The translations under genes and the position numbers were made by a program. This document shows, in pieces, positions 1 to 6,497 of a DNA stretch of 64,000 nucleotides. The stretch comes from Actinocorallia longicatena (GTDB lineage Bacteria; Actinomycetota; Actinomycetes; Streptosporangiales; Streptosporangiaceae). The notes under the pieces are model-generated. The model worked only from the letters and a program-made list of their open reading frames with translations. It ran no database searches and was not told the origin of the DNA. The stretch's first letter is position 1. The number at the start of each line of letters is the position of its first letter. The stretch spans positions 124,001-188,000 of the forward strand of contig NZ_BAAAUV010000006.1 in NCBI RefSeq assembly GCF_039534125.1. The letters are read 5' to 3'.

Positions 1-128
1 AGGATCTCGCCCGGCCTGATGTCGAGGTCGACTCCGGAGAGGATCGGGCGCGCCCCGCGCCGCACCCCCAGCCCCCGGACGGTCATCGCCACGCCGTCGC
101 CGGGCGTCCTGGTCCTTCTGCGGATCAT
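1..128 (-). CDS. hmuV: Hemin ABC transporter ATP-binding protein, N-terminal part
   Basis: Only the first 42 or so codons lie in the window; the gene runs off the left edge. The ATG at 128-126 overlaps the stop of the upstream permease gene (ATGA), which indicates translational coupling. The visible residues (TVRGLGVRRGARPILSGVDL then DIRPGEIL) are the first strands of an ABC ATPase just before its Walker A loop. By family knowledge this subunit powers import of heme bound by the lipoprotein encoded at 1150-2175. Identification rests mainly on operon context, since no Walker motif is included. Confidence 0.85.
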   Translation of the reverse strand, partial: MIRRRTRTPGDGVAMTVRGLGVRRGARPILSGVDLDIRPGEI

Positions 129-1162
129 CCCCACCCTCCGGACCTGGCGCGCGTCCTGCGCAGCAGCCAGAAGAAGAACGGCCCGCCGACGACCGAGGTC
201 AGCACCCCGAGGGGCAGCTCCTGGAAGTCGACGGCGGTCCTGGCGACGAGGTCGGCGGCGACGAGCAGGCACGCGCCGCCCAGCGCGCTGGCGGGCAGCA
301 GGATCCGGTGACCGGGCCCAGCTACCATCCGGACCAGATGCGGGACGACCAGCCCGACGAAGGCGATGATCCCGCTGAACGCGACCGCCGACGACGTCAG
401 CAGGGCGATCAGGACGATCCCGGCGAACCGCAGCCGTTCGACGTGCACGCCCAGGTGCCGGGCGGTCCGCTCCCCCAGCGACAGCAGGTCCAGCCGCCCG
501 GCCAGCCCGAAGGAGGCCGCGCAGCCCACGATGGCCACGGGCCCGACGATCGCGACGGAGTTCCAGGTGGCACCGGCGAGGCTGCCGAGCTGCCAGGAGG
601 TGATGGCCCGCAGGCCGTCGTTGGTCGAGGCGAACATCAGCAGCCCGAGCGCGGCCGTGGCGACCGCGTTGACGGCGATGCCCGTGAGCAGCAGCGTCAC
701 GACCTCGGTGCGGCCGTTCGACCGGCTCATCGAGTAGACCAGCAGGGTCGTCAGCAGGCCGCAGCAGAACGCGGCGGCCACGATCGTCCAGTTGCCGAGG
801 GCGGTGAGGCCGAACACGATGACGGTGGCGGCGCCGACCGCCGCGCCCCAGGAGACTCCGATGACGCCCGGCTCGGCCAGCGGGTTGCCGAACACGCCCT
901 GCATGAGCGCGCCCGCGCAGCCGAGTGCCGCGCCGGTCACGACGGCCAGCAGGACACGGGGGAACCGCACGATCCACAGGGCGTTCTCGCCCTGGATCGC
1001 CGACGGCTCGGGCCCGAGGTCGAGGCCGAGGTGGTGCAGCAGCGAGCCGAGCACCTCGGCGGGCGGGACGTCCACCTGCCCGCTGCCCGCCGCGAACAGG
1101 CAGAGGGCCACGAGCGAGGCCGCGAGGACGGCGAGGAGGCCGAACCGTCTCACGAGGCGCAC
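125..1162 (-). CDS. hmuU: Hemin ABC transporter permease (FecCD family)
   Basis: This is a 345-residue polytopic membrane protein of the FecCD/BtuC family, the usual length for a heme or siderophore permease. The segment GALMQGVFGNPLAEPGVIGV is the conserved FecCD signature near residue 85, and FSGIIAFVGLVVPHLVRMV near residue 262 is the conserved segment that couples to the ATPase. It probably dimerises in the cytoplasmic membrane and moves heme inward. The GTG start at 1162 lies 13 bases inside the end of the lipoprotein gene. The substrate (heme rather than siderophore) is inferred from the neighbouring heme oxygenase. Confidence 0.92.
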   Translation of the reverse strand: MRLVRRFGLLAVLAASLVALCLFAAGSGQVDVPPAEVLGSLLHHLGLDLGPEPSAIQGENALWIVRFPRVLLAVVTGAALGCAGALMQGVFGNPLAEPGVIGVSWGAAVGAATVIVFGLTALGNWTIVAAAFCCGLLTTLLVYSMSRSNGRTEVVTLLLTGIAVNAVATAALGLLMFASTNDGLRAITSWQLGSLAGATWNSVAIVGPVAIVGCAASFGLAGRLDLLSLGERTARHLGVHVERLRFAGIVLIALLTSSAVAFSGIIAFVGLVVPHLVRMVAGPGHRILLPASALGGACLLVAADLVARTAVDFQELPLGVLTSVVGGPFFFWLLRRTRARSGGWG

Positions 1163-2175
1163 GGCTCGTAGACCGCCTTGGCCAGGGCGCTGATGGTGTC
1201 GCCGGTACGGGCGCCGAAGTTGAGCAGGGCGCCGTCCTCGGCGTCCACGACGCGCCGGTGCTCGCCCGCGGGCGTCTGCCGGACGCCGGGGAGCTTCAGC
1301 AGCCCGTCCACGCCGCCGACGGACTTCAGTCCCGCGCTCATCACGAGGATGACGTCGGGCGCGGCGTTGATGAGGCCCTCACTGGTGAGCGGGCGGAACC
1401 CGCTCAGGCCCGCGGCGGTGCCGGCGTCGGTCGCGCCGATCGCCTGGATCATCGCGTCGGAGCCCGCGCCCTTGCCGCCCATGAGGTAGACCCCGGCCGT
1501 GCCGCGCACGTAGAGGAAGGCGACCTTGAGCGGCTTCGCGGGGGCGTTCTTCCGCGCCCCGGCGATGCGCGCGGTCACCCGCCCGGCGAGCTTCTCGCCC
1601 GCGGCGGGCACGCCGAGCGCCCCGGCGATCGCGGTGATGTGCGCGGTGACCGCGGGCAGGGTCTGCTCGTCGTCGATCATGACGACCGGGATGCCCGCCT
1701 GCCTGAGCTGGGTGAGCACCTCGGGCGGGCCGATGCTCCTGTCGGCGATCACGACGGTCGGGTCGAGCCCGAGGATCGCCTCCGCCGACAGGTCGTGGCC
1801 CTGGTCGGTCGCCAGGGGCTTGGCCGCGGCGGCGGGGAAGGTCGTGGAGGCGTCCCGGCCGACCACGCGGTCGCCGAGGCCGAGGCTGAACACGATCTCC
1901 GCGATCGACCCGTACAGGTTGACGGGCAGGATGCGGCTCGCGTCCTTGACCGTGACCTCGGTTCCGTCGGCGGACTTCACCGTGACGGGCAGGACCGGCT
2001 TCGGCGCGGGCCTCAGCGGATCGACGTCACGGGCGGTGCTGACGGCGGTCGAGGGGCCGCACCCGGCAGCGGGGTCCGCGCCGGATCCGCTCACGGGCGA
2101 GGCCCCCCGGCCACCGCACCCGGAGAGCAGGAGCGCGGTCGTGGCAAGGGCCGCGCTCCACCGGACGATCTTCAT
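1150..2175 (-). CDS. hmuT: Hemin-binding lipoprotein (HmuT-type substrate-binding protein)
   Basis: The protein has 341 residues. It begins with a lipoprotein signal peptide whose lipobox LLSGC places the lipidated cysteine at residue 20. The mature part is a class III periplasmic-type binding protein. The stretch IAEIVFSLGLGDRVVGRDAS near residue 90, followed by TFPAAA, is typical of HmuT-type heme-binding proteins. It would capture heme outside the membrane and pass it to the permease. The ATG at 2175 was chosen because it gives the signal peptide and overlaps the upstream stop by ATGA. An upstream extension in this frame has no lipoprotein logic and is shadow sequence. Confidence 0.92.
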   Translation of the reverse strand: MKIVRWSAALATTALLLSGCGGRGASPVSGSGADPAAGCGPSTAVSTARDVDPLRPAPKPVLPVTVKSADGTEVTVKDASRILPVNLYGSIAEIVFSLGLGDRVVGRDASTTFPAAAAKPLATDQGHDLSAEAILGLDPTVVIADRSIGPPEVLTQLRQAGIPVVMIDDEQTLPAVTAHITAIAGALGVPAAGEKLAGRVTARIAGARKNAPAKPLKVAFLYVRGTAGVYLMGGKGAGSDAMIQAIGATDAGTAAGLSGFRPLTSEGLINAAPDVILVMSAGLKSVGGVDGLLKLPGVRQTPAGEHRRVVDAEDGALLNFGARTGDTISALAKAVYEPCAS

Positions 2176-2702
2176 TCCGACGCCGCCCCGCGCCGCCGGA
2201 CCAGGACGAAGGCGAGCGCGACGAGCAGCACGAGGGTGACCGCGGCGCCACCGGCGATCAGGGCCGTCTTCGAGGATCCGCCGCCGAACTCCACCGGCAC
2301 CCGGACGTCCTGCGACCGGTCGGCGGAGCGCGTGTGGTCGGCCCTGGTGACGATCGCGCACTTCACCTTCGCGCAGTCGACGGTGTCGGAGATCTTCGCC
2401 TTGACGCTCAGTTTCACCGTGAAGGTGCCGCCGTCGCCGTACTTCACGGCCAGATCCCTGCCATAGGGCGGCGGATTCGAGGAGATCCACTGGGAGCCGC
2501 CGGACTGCCCGGCCGTGTCGGCGCCGCCGCCGCACGGCGTCGGGTTCCGGCCGGGTCCGAGGTCCCTGCACAGGGCCACGTAGACGCCCTTGGCCGTGTC
2601 GTAGCCGGTCCCCGAGACGGTCACGGTGTCGCCGTCGGACAGCGCCGCCTTCGAGATCGTCAGGGTCTGGCCCTTGTCGCCCTTGGCGGAGGCCCCGCTC
2701 AC
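2172..2702 (-). CDS. Neocarzinostatin-like Ig-fold protein with C-terminal membrane anchor
   Basis: This 176-residue protein lies between heme oxygenase and hmuT, with GTGA and ATGA overlaps on either side. Residues 12-135 show the pattern of the neocarzinostatin family: an opening TLTISK strand, VTVSGTGY, a GGTFTVKLSV strand, then TVDCAKVKCAIVTRADH, where two cysteines five residues apart match the second disulfide of enediyne apoproteins. Residues about 147-168 form one membrane helix followed by RRR. The oddity is that no N-terminal signal peptide is visible, although the paired cysteines suggest an extracytoplasmic domain. A role in heme capture or relay is inferred only from position. 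Confidence 0.75.
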   Translation of the reverse strand: MSGASAKGDKGQTLTISKAALSDGDTVTVSGTGYDTAKGVYVALCRDLGPGRNPTPCGGGADTAGQSGGSQWISSNPPPYGRDLAVKYGDGGTFTVKLSVKAKISDTVDCAKVKCAIVTRADHTRSADRSQDVRVPVEFGGGSSKTALIAGGAAVTLVLLVALAFVLVRRRGAASE

Positions 2703-3346
2703 GCCGCCTCCCCCTTCACGAGCGCGCCGAGGTCGATCAGCACGTCGGTGTTGAGGCGGTAGGCCAGCCTCACCTCGGCGACGATCCGGTCGCGCTCGGC
2801 GGCGTCGAAGGGCGCCTCGTCGAGCAGGGCGCGGTAGGCGTCCTTGAAGTTCTTCGGCTTGGGGATCAGCGGGAAGCGGTAGAACTGCGCGCCCGCGCCG
2901 CCCTCGAGGGCGTAGGCCCGCTCCACGCCGCGGCCGATGATCTGGCCGCCGGACAGATCGCCCATGTAGCGCACGTAGTGGTGGGCGACGAAGCCGCCGG
3001 GCCAGTCGAAGGCCACCTCGCGCAGCCGCTCCACATAGGCGCGGGTCGCCTCGGTCAGCTCGGCCTCCTTCGCCCAGTCCGGGCCCAGCAGCAGAGCGAG
3101 GTCGGCCTCGAGGGCGGGCCTGCGGCGCAGTTCCTCGAAGCAGAACGGCCCCGCGACGGGCCGCTCCCGGTGGGCGTCGGAGGCCTCCTCCAGCACCGAG
3201 TACACGGCGTGGAGCTGGACCGAGAGGGCCGCGTAGGCCGTGACGGGGAGCGTTCCGGCCATCAGGTCGCCGATGTAGCTCGTCGACTCGGCGGCCGCGT
3301 GGTCCTGAATGCTCGCCTGCCGAAGCTGGGCCGAGAACGACTCCAT
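2699..3346 (-). CDS. hmuO: Biliverdin-producing heme oxygenase
   Basis: The protein has 215 residues, the standard size for a bacterial heme oxygenase. It degrades heme to biliverdin, CO and free iron in the cytosol. The motif QDHAAAESTSYIGDLMAG near residue 14 carries the proximal heme-ligand histidine, and YMGDLSGGQIIGRG near residue 121 is the distal-helix glycine signature. It is the first gene of the minus-strand operon; its stop overlaps the next start (GTGA). The ATG at 3346 was selected because the protein then starts at the usual N-terminus (MESFSAQLRQAS). A 19-bp iron box lies about 60 bp upstream, so iron repression is likely. Confidence 0.95.
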   Translation of the reverse strand: MESFSAQLRQASIQDHAAAESTSYIGDLMAGTLPVTAYAALSVQLHAVYSVLEEASDAHRERPVAGPFCFEELRRRPALEADLALLLGPDWAKEAELTEATRAYVERLREVAFDWPGGFVAHHYVRYMGDLSGGQIIGRGVERAYALEGGAGAQFYRFPLIPKPKNFKDAYRALLDEAPFDAAERDRIVAEVRLAYRLNTDVLIDLGALVKGEAA

Positions 3347-3370
3347 GAATGTCCTAACGGTGGGGCGACT

Positions 3371-3384
3371 GGGCGATATCGCCC
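3371..3384. promoter_or_regulatory. Perfect 14-bp palindrome GGGCGATATCGCCC in the divergent promoter region
   Basis: The palindrome GGGCGATATCGCCC lies 25 bp upstream of the heme oxygenase start and 25 bp from the iron box. It has no spacer and its sequence differs from the iron-box consensus. It could bind a second regulator, for example a heme sensor, or form a hairpin in the hmuO leader. Only the symmetry is seen; any function is inferred. Confidence 0.35.
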
Positions 3385-3408
3385 TATTGATCCTTTGCGT
3401 CAGGTACC

Positions 3409-3427
3409 TTAGCTTAGGCTTGCCTAA
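3409..3427. promoter_or_regulatory. DtxR/IdeR-type iron box A
   Basis: The 19-mer TTAGCTTAGGCTTGCCTAA agrees with the IdeR/DtxR consensus TTAGGTTAGGCTAACCTAA at 16 of 19 positions by eye. It includes the perfect inverted repeat CTTAGGC-TT-GCCTAAG at 3413-3428. It sits between the divergent starts of hmuO (3346) and the surface-protein gene (3467), so one repressor site could control both directions. Confidence 0.8.
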
Positions 3428-3466
3428 GAAGAAATAGGGCACCCTAACCTCACCGATGGGCCTCAT

Positions 3467-4159
3467 ATGATCGTCACCCCTCTCCTCCTGGCCGCGGCGG
3501 CCTCCGTGTCCGTCGCCCCGGCGTCCGGGCTCGACCCGGCGGGCGCGACGATCTCGGTCGGCGGGCAGGGCTTCAACGCGACCGGCAACAACAAGTTCGG
3601 CGTCTACGTGGTGTTCGGGCCCAGGCGCGCGAACTTCTCCACCGACTCGCTCGCCTTCGGGGCGGCCCGCTGGGTGCATCCGGGCGGCTCGGGCGCCGGG
3701 CAGGCCCCGATGAACGGCGACGGATCCTTCAGCACCGCCCTGGCGGTGAAGGCGAAGTACAAGGACGGCCACGGCTCGACGGTCGATTGCACCAGGACGC
3801 CTTGTTACGTCATCACGATGGCGGCGCACGGCCTGGCCGACCGCTCCCAGGACACCTTCACCCGCGTCACGTTCAAGGGCGCCGCCGCCGAGCCGTCGAA
3901 GGAGACGAAGACCACCCGGCCGTCCACGACCGCGACGCCGGGCACGACAGCCCCCGCCGCCCCGGGAGCCACGGCCACCCCCGGGAAGACGGCCGCCGGC
4001 ACCCCGGGCGACCCGTCGCAGACGCCCCTGACCGGCGAGACGCCGGTGGCCGCCCAGACGGTCACCACCTCCGACGCGTCCCCGGCCTGGCCGTTCTGGA
4101 CGCTCTCGGCGGTCGCCGCCGCGGCGGCCTTCGGCCTCCGCAGGTTCGCCCGCCGCTAG
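3467..4159 (+). CDS. Secreted neocarzinostatin-like surface protein, iron-box controlled
   Basis: This 230-residue protein has a short signal peptide (MIVTPLLLAAAASVSVAPAS). A neocarzinostatin-like domain covers about residues 17-142: SGLDPAGATISVGGQGF, then a GSFSTALAVKAKY strand, then STVDCTRTPCYVITMAAHG. A Thr/Pro/Ala-rich linker (about 148-205) follows, and then a C-terminal hydrophobic segment (WPFWTLSAVAAAAAFGL) ending RRFARR, so the domain is probably held outside the membrane on a stalk. There is no LPXTG motif. It diverges from hmuO across iron box A. An earlier ATG at 3456 runs into a stop, so 3467 is the start. Heme binding is inferred from context. Confidence 0.82.
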   Translation: MIVTPLLLAAAASVSVAPASGLDPAGATISVGGQGFNATGNNKFGVYVVFGPRRANFSTDSLAFGAARWVHPGGSGAGQAPMNGDGSFSTALAVKAKYKDGHGSTVDCTRTPCYVITMAAHGLADRSQDTFTRVTFKGAAAEPSKETKTTRPSTTATPGTTAPAAPGATATPGKTAAGTPGDPSQTPLTGETPVAAQTVTTSDASPAWPFWTLSAVAAAAAFGLRRFARR

Positions 4160-4165
4160 GCGGGG

Positions 4166-4468
4166 CTAGTGGCCGCGGGGAGTCTCGCCCAGGGCCTCGC
4201 AGGCCTCCTCGTACATGCGGACGACCTCGCGGCGGACCTGGGCGCGGTCCTTCAAGGGCTCGCTCCAGGGGATGCGCACCTCGACCTCGCGGCCGTCGAC
4301 GGTCGCGGCGAACACGAGCGCCTCGGCGTCGAGGCCGGTGTTCACGGCCTCCGTCGCGGCGACGCCGCCGAGCCCGCGGCAGATCAGGACGTTGTCCGCG
4401 GCGTGGTCGCCGTTCATGTGGGCGGTGATGGCGGACACGGCTTCGGGGCCGAAGGGCAGGTCAGACAT
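4166..4468 (-). CDS. DUF2470 heme-iron utilisation protein
   Basis: The protein has 100 residues and corresponds to a stand-alone DUF2470 domain. The same domain forms the C-terminal part of HugZ/HutZ heme-utilisation proteins. The motif ITAHMNGDHAADNVLICRGL at about residues 14-33 is the domain hallmark, with the conserved HMN and DH. An AGAGGA ribosome-binding site precedes the ATG at 4468. It is transcribed divergently from the WxL-like gene at 4553 across iron box B and converges on the surface-protein gene ending at 4159. It probably assists intracellular heme handling or degradation; the exact reaction is unknown. Confidence 0.87.
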   Translation of the reverse strand: MSDLPFGPEAVSAITAHMNGDHAADNVLICRGLGGVAATEAVNTGLDAEALVFAATVDGREVEVRIPWSEPLKDRAQVRREVVRMYEEACEALGETPRGH

Positions 4469-4521
4469 GTGGGGTCCTCTTCTCAAGCGGACAGAACGTG
4501 CGCTAGCGTACCGAATCGTCA

Positions 4522-4540
4522 TTAGGTAAGGCTTACCTAA
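4522..4540. promoter_or_regulatory. DtxR/IdeR-type iron box B
   Basis: The 19-mer TTAGGTAAGGCTTACCTAA is a perfect palindrome around its central G/C. It matches the IdeR/DtxR consensus at 17 of 19 positions by eye. It ends 12 bp before the ATG at 4553 and is followed directly by TTAGGAG, the likely ribosome-binding site of that gene. Bound repressor would block the start region. It also faces the DUF2470 gene on the other strand. Confidence 0.85.
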
Positions 4541-4552
4541 CTTAGGAGCAGC

Positions 4553-5506
4553 ATGCGTTACCGCCCCATCATCGCCGCGGCCGGACTGGCCGTGGCGGGG
4601 CTCGCCTCCCCCGCGCACGCGGCTGGGCCGGAGACCACGGTCACGCCGAAGACCGACGTGAACCCGGCCGGCCAGGACCTCACCGTCACCGGTTCCGGCT
4701 TCGACCCGAACAAGAACAACAAGTTCGGCATCTACGTCGCCTTCGGCCCCAAGACCGCCGACTACGCCACCAACGCGGGCATCTTCCAGTCCACCAAGTG
4801 GGTCCACCTCGGCGCGACCCCCTCGGCCGGGCAGGACGAGCTGAAGGCCGACGGCACCTTCGCCACGACGCTCCCGGGCGTCAAGGCCAAGTACACCGAC
4901 GGCAACGGCACCGCGGTCGACTGCCTGGTCACCCAGTGCTACGTCATCACGATCGCCGCGCACGGCGTCCCTGACCGCACCCAGGACACCTTCACCCCCG
5001 TCACCTTCACCGGCGGCGAGGGCGGCGGCGAGCCCGGCACCCCCGGCGGCGGCGCGACCGAACAGCAGACCCTCACCGCGAAGGTCACCGCGGGCGGCAC
5101 CCTGGCCCTCAAGGTCGCGGGCGCCAACGTCGGGCTGTCGGACGCCGAGCTCGGCGGCCACTCCACCGGCTCGCTCAACAAGGCGACCGTCACCGACACC
5201 CGCGGCACCAACGCGGGCTGGAGCCTCGTCGGCCAGGTCAGCGACTTCACCTCGCCCGAGGGCGGCACGATCCCCGGCGCGAACCTCGCCTGGGGCCCGG
5301 CCGCCTCGGTCGTCGGCGACGGTTCCAACGGCCAGGTCACCGCGGGCGCCCCCGCTCTCGGCCTGAACGTCGCGCGCACCCTCGGTTCCTCGCAGGGCGG
5401 CGTCAGCGGCGGCGTGTTCGAGCTCGGCGCGGGCCTCGACCTGCAGATCCCGGCGGGGGTCCCGGCGGGATCCTACACCGGAACCCTCACCCTGACCCTC
5501 TCCTGA
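4553..5506 (+). CDS. Secreted protein with neocarzinostatin-like and WxL-like domains
   Basis: The 317-residue protein begins with a clear signal peptide ending AHA/A near residue 23. Residues about 25-155 repeat the neocarzinostatin-like domain of the neighbour at 3467: LTVTGSGFDPNKNNKFGIYV, then TAVDCLVTQCYVITIAAHG. After a Gly-rich linker, residues about 170-317 resemble a WxL domain: a TLTAKVTAGGTLALKV start, an internal TRGTNAGWSLVGQVSDF that supplies W-x-L, and a final YTGTLTLTLS strand. In Firmicutes, WxL domains attach proteins to the cell wall. The AGGAG site and iron box B lie just upstream, and a DUF916 partner gene follows. There is no membrane anchor. Confidence 0.82.
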   Translation: MRYRPIIAAAGLAVAGLASPAHAAGPETTVTPKTDVNPAGQDLTVTGSGFDPNKNNKFGIYVAFGPKTADYATNAGIFQSTKWVHLGATPSAGQDELKADGTFATTLPGVKAKYTDGNGTAVDCLVTQCYVITIAAHGVPDRTQDTFTPVTFTGGEGGGEPGTPGGGATEQQTLTAKVTAGGTLALKVAGANVGLSDAELGGHSTGSLNKATVTDTRGTNAGWSLVGQVSDFTSPEGGTIPGANLAWGPAASVVGDGSNGQVTAGAPALGLNVARTLGSSQGGVSGGVFELGAGLDLQIPAGVPAGSYTGTLTLTLS

Positions 5507-5513
5507 AAGCCGG

Positions 5514-5562
5514 GCGAGGGATGAGGACGGTAACGGCGCCCTCATCCCTCGCTCTCATTATT
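5514..5562 (+). terminator. Intrinsic terminator or attenuator between WxL-like and DUF916 genes
   Basis: The arms GCGAGGGATGAGG (5514-5526) and CCTCATCCCTCGC (5540-5552) are perfectly complementary over 13 bp with a 13-nt loop. They are followed by a T-rich stretch, TCTCATTATTC. It lies 8 bp after the stop at 5506 and 18 bp before the DUF916 start. It would let the secreted WxL-like protein be made in excess over the downstream membrane partners. Confidence 0.72.
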
Positions 5563-5579
5563 CTCCCCGGAGCACGTGC

Positions 5580-6497
5580 ATGATCACACCCTGGGTTGTC
5601 GCGGCGGGACTCGTCCTCGCTCCGGTCCCCGATTTCAGCTGGTCCGTCCAGCCGTCCGGCCCCAAGGGGCCGACCGGACGCGACTACTTCGTCTACTCCG
5701 CGGAGCCGGGCCAGACCGTCCGCGACACCGTCGGCATCACCAACCGGAGCACGAAGCCGCTGACGTTCCGGGTGTACCCCTCGGACGCGTTCACGACGGA
5801 GGACGGCTCCTTCGCCCTGCTCACGGCCGACAAGCCGGCCACGGACCTCGGATCCTGGATCAAGGTCGGCGGCGCGACCGTCACGGTGAGACCCGGCAAG
5901 CGCGCCGACCTTCCCTTCACCCTGACGATCCCCCGCGACGCGACGCCCGGCGACCACACCGGCGGGGTCCTCGCGGCCGTCACCGAGCAGCGGCCGACCG
6001 GGGGCGGCCAGCGCGTCAACGTCGACCGTCGGGTCGCCGCCCGGGTGTACCTGCGCGTCAACGGCCCGCTCACCTCGAACCTCGCCGTGGACCGGATCTC
6101 CGCCTCGCACGACGGCCCGCTCGTCGGCGACGGCACCGTGACCGTCACCTACCGGGTCCGCAACACCGGCAACGTCCGGCTGAAGGCCCGCGCGCACGTC
6201 TCGGCCGAGGCGCCGTTCGCCTGGCCGCAGGGGACGCCCGCCGACCGCGAGATCCCCGAACTGCTGCCCGGATCGTCGATGACCTTCACCGACAGGGTGC
6301 CCGGAGTCCTGCCGGCCGGGCCGCTCAAGGCCTCGGTCCGGCTGACCCCCGCCGACCCCGAGGGGGTCTCCCCCACCCGGCTGGCCGCGACCAGCCGCAC
6401 CGCCGGCTTCTGGGCCGTCCCGTGGGCGGTGCTCGGTGCCGCCGCCCTGGTCCTGCTGCTCCTCGGCCGCCGCCGTCCGCGCCGGAGGCGTGCATGA
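5580..6497 (+). CDS. DUF916 (WxL-interacting) membrane-anchored surface protein
   Basis: The protein has 305 residues: an N-terminal signal peptide, two Ig-like regions and a C-terminal helix (about 279-296, WAVPWAVLGAAALVLLLLG) followed by a strongly basic tail. The segments YSAEPGQTVRDTVGITNRS, FRVYPSDAFTTEDGSF and PRDATPGDHTGGVLAAV fit the DUF916 domain of WxL-interacting proteins, which bind peptidoglycan and the WxL partner in Firmicutes. It follows the WxL-like gene, the classical pairing. Its stop overlaps the next start by ATGA. Pairing of the two products at the wall is inferred from family knowledge. Confidence 0.85.
   Translation: MITPWVVAAGLVLAPVPDFSWSVQPSGPKGPTGRDYFVYSAEPGQTVRDTVGITNRSTKPLTFRVYPSDAFTTEDGSFALLTADKPATDLGSWIKVGGATVTVRPGKRADLPFTLTIPRDATPGDHTGGVLAAVTEQRPTGGGQRVNVDRRVAARVYLRVNGPLTSNLAVDRISASHDGPLVGDGTVTVTYRVRNTGNVRLKARAHVSAEAPFAWPQGTPADREIPELLPGSSMTFTDRVPGVLPAGPLKASVRLTPADPEGVSPTRLAATSRTAGFWAVPWAVLGAAALVLLLLGRRRPRRRRA

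Noticed and set aside
2172..5506. Enediyne biosynthesis or self-resistance, suggested by neocarzinostatin-like domains
   Set aside because: No polyketide synthase or other enediyne genes are present, and the context is entirely iron and heme uptake.
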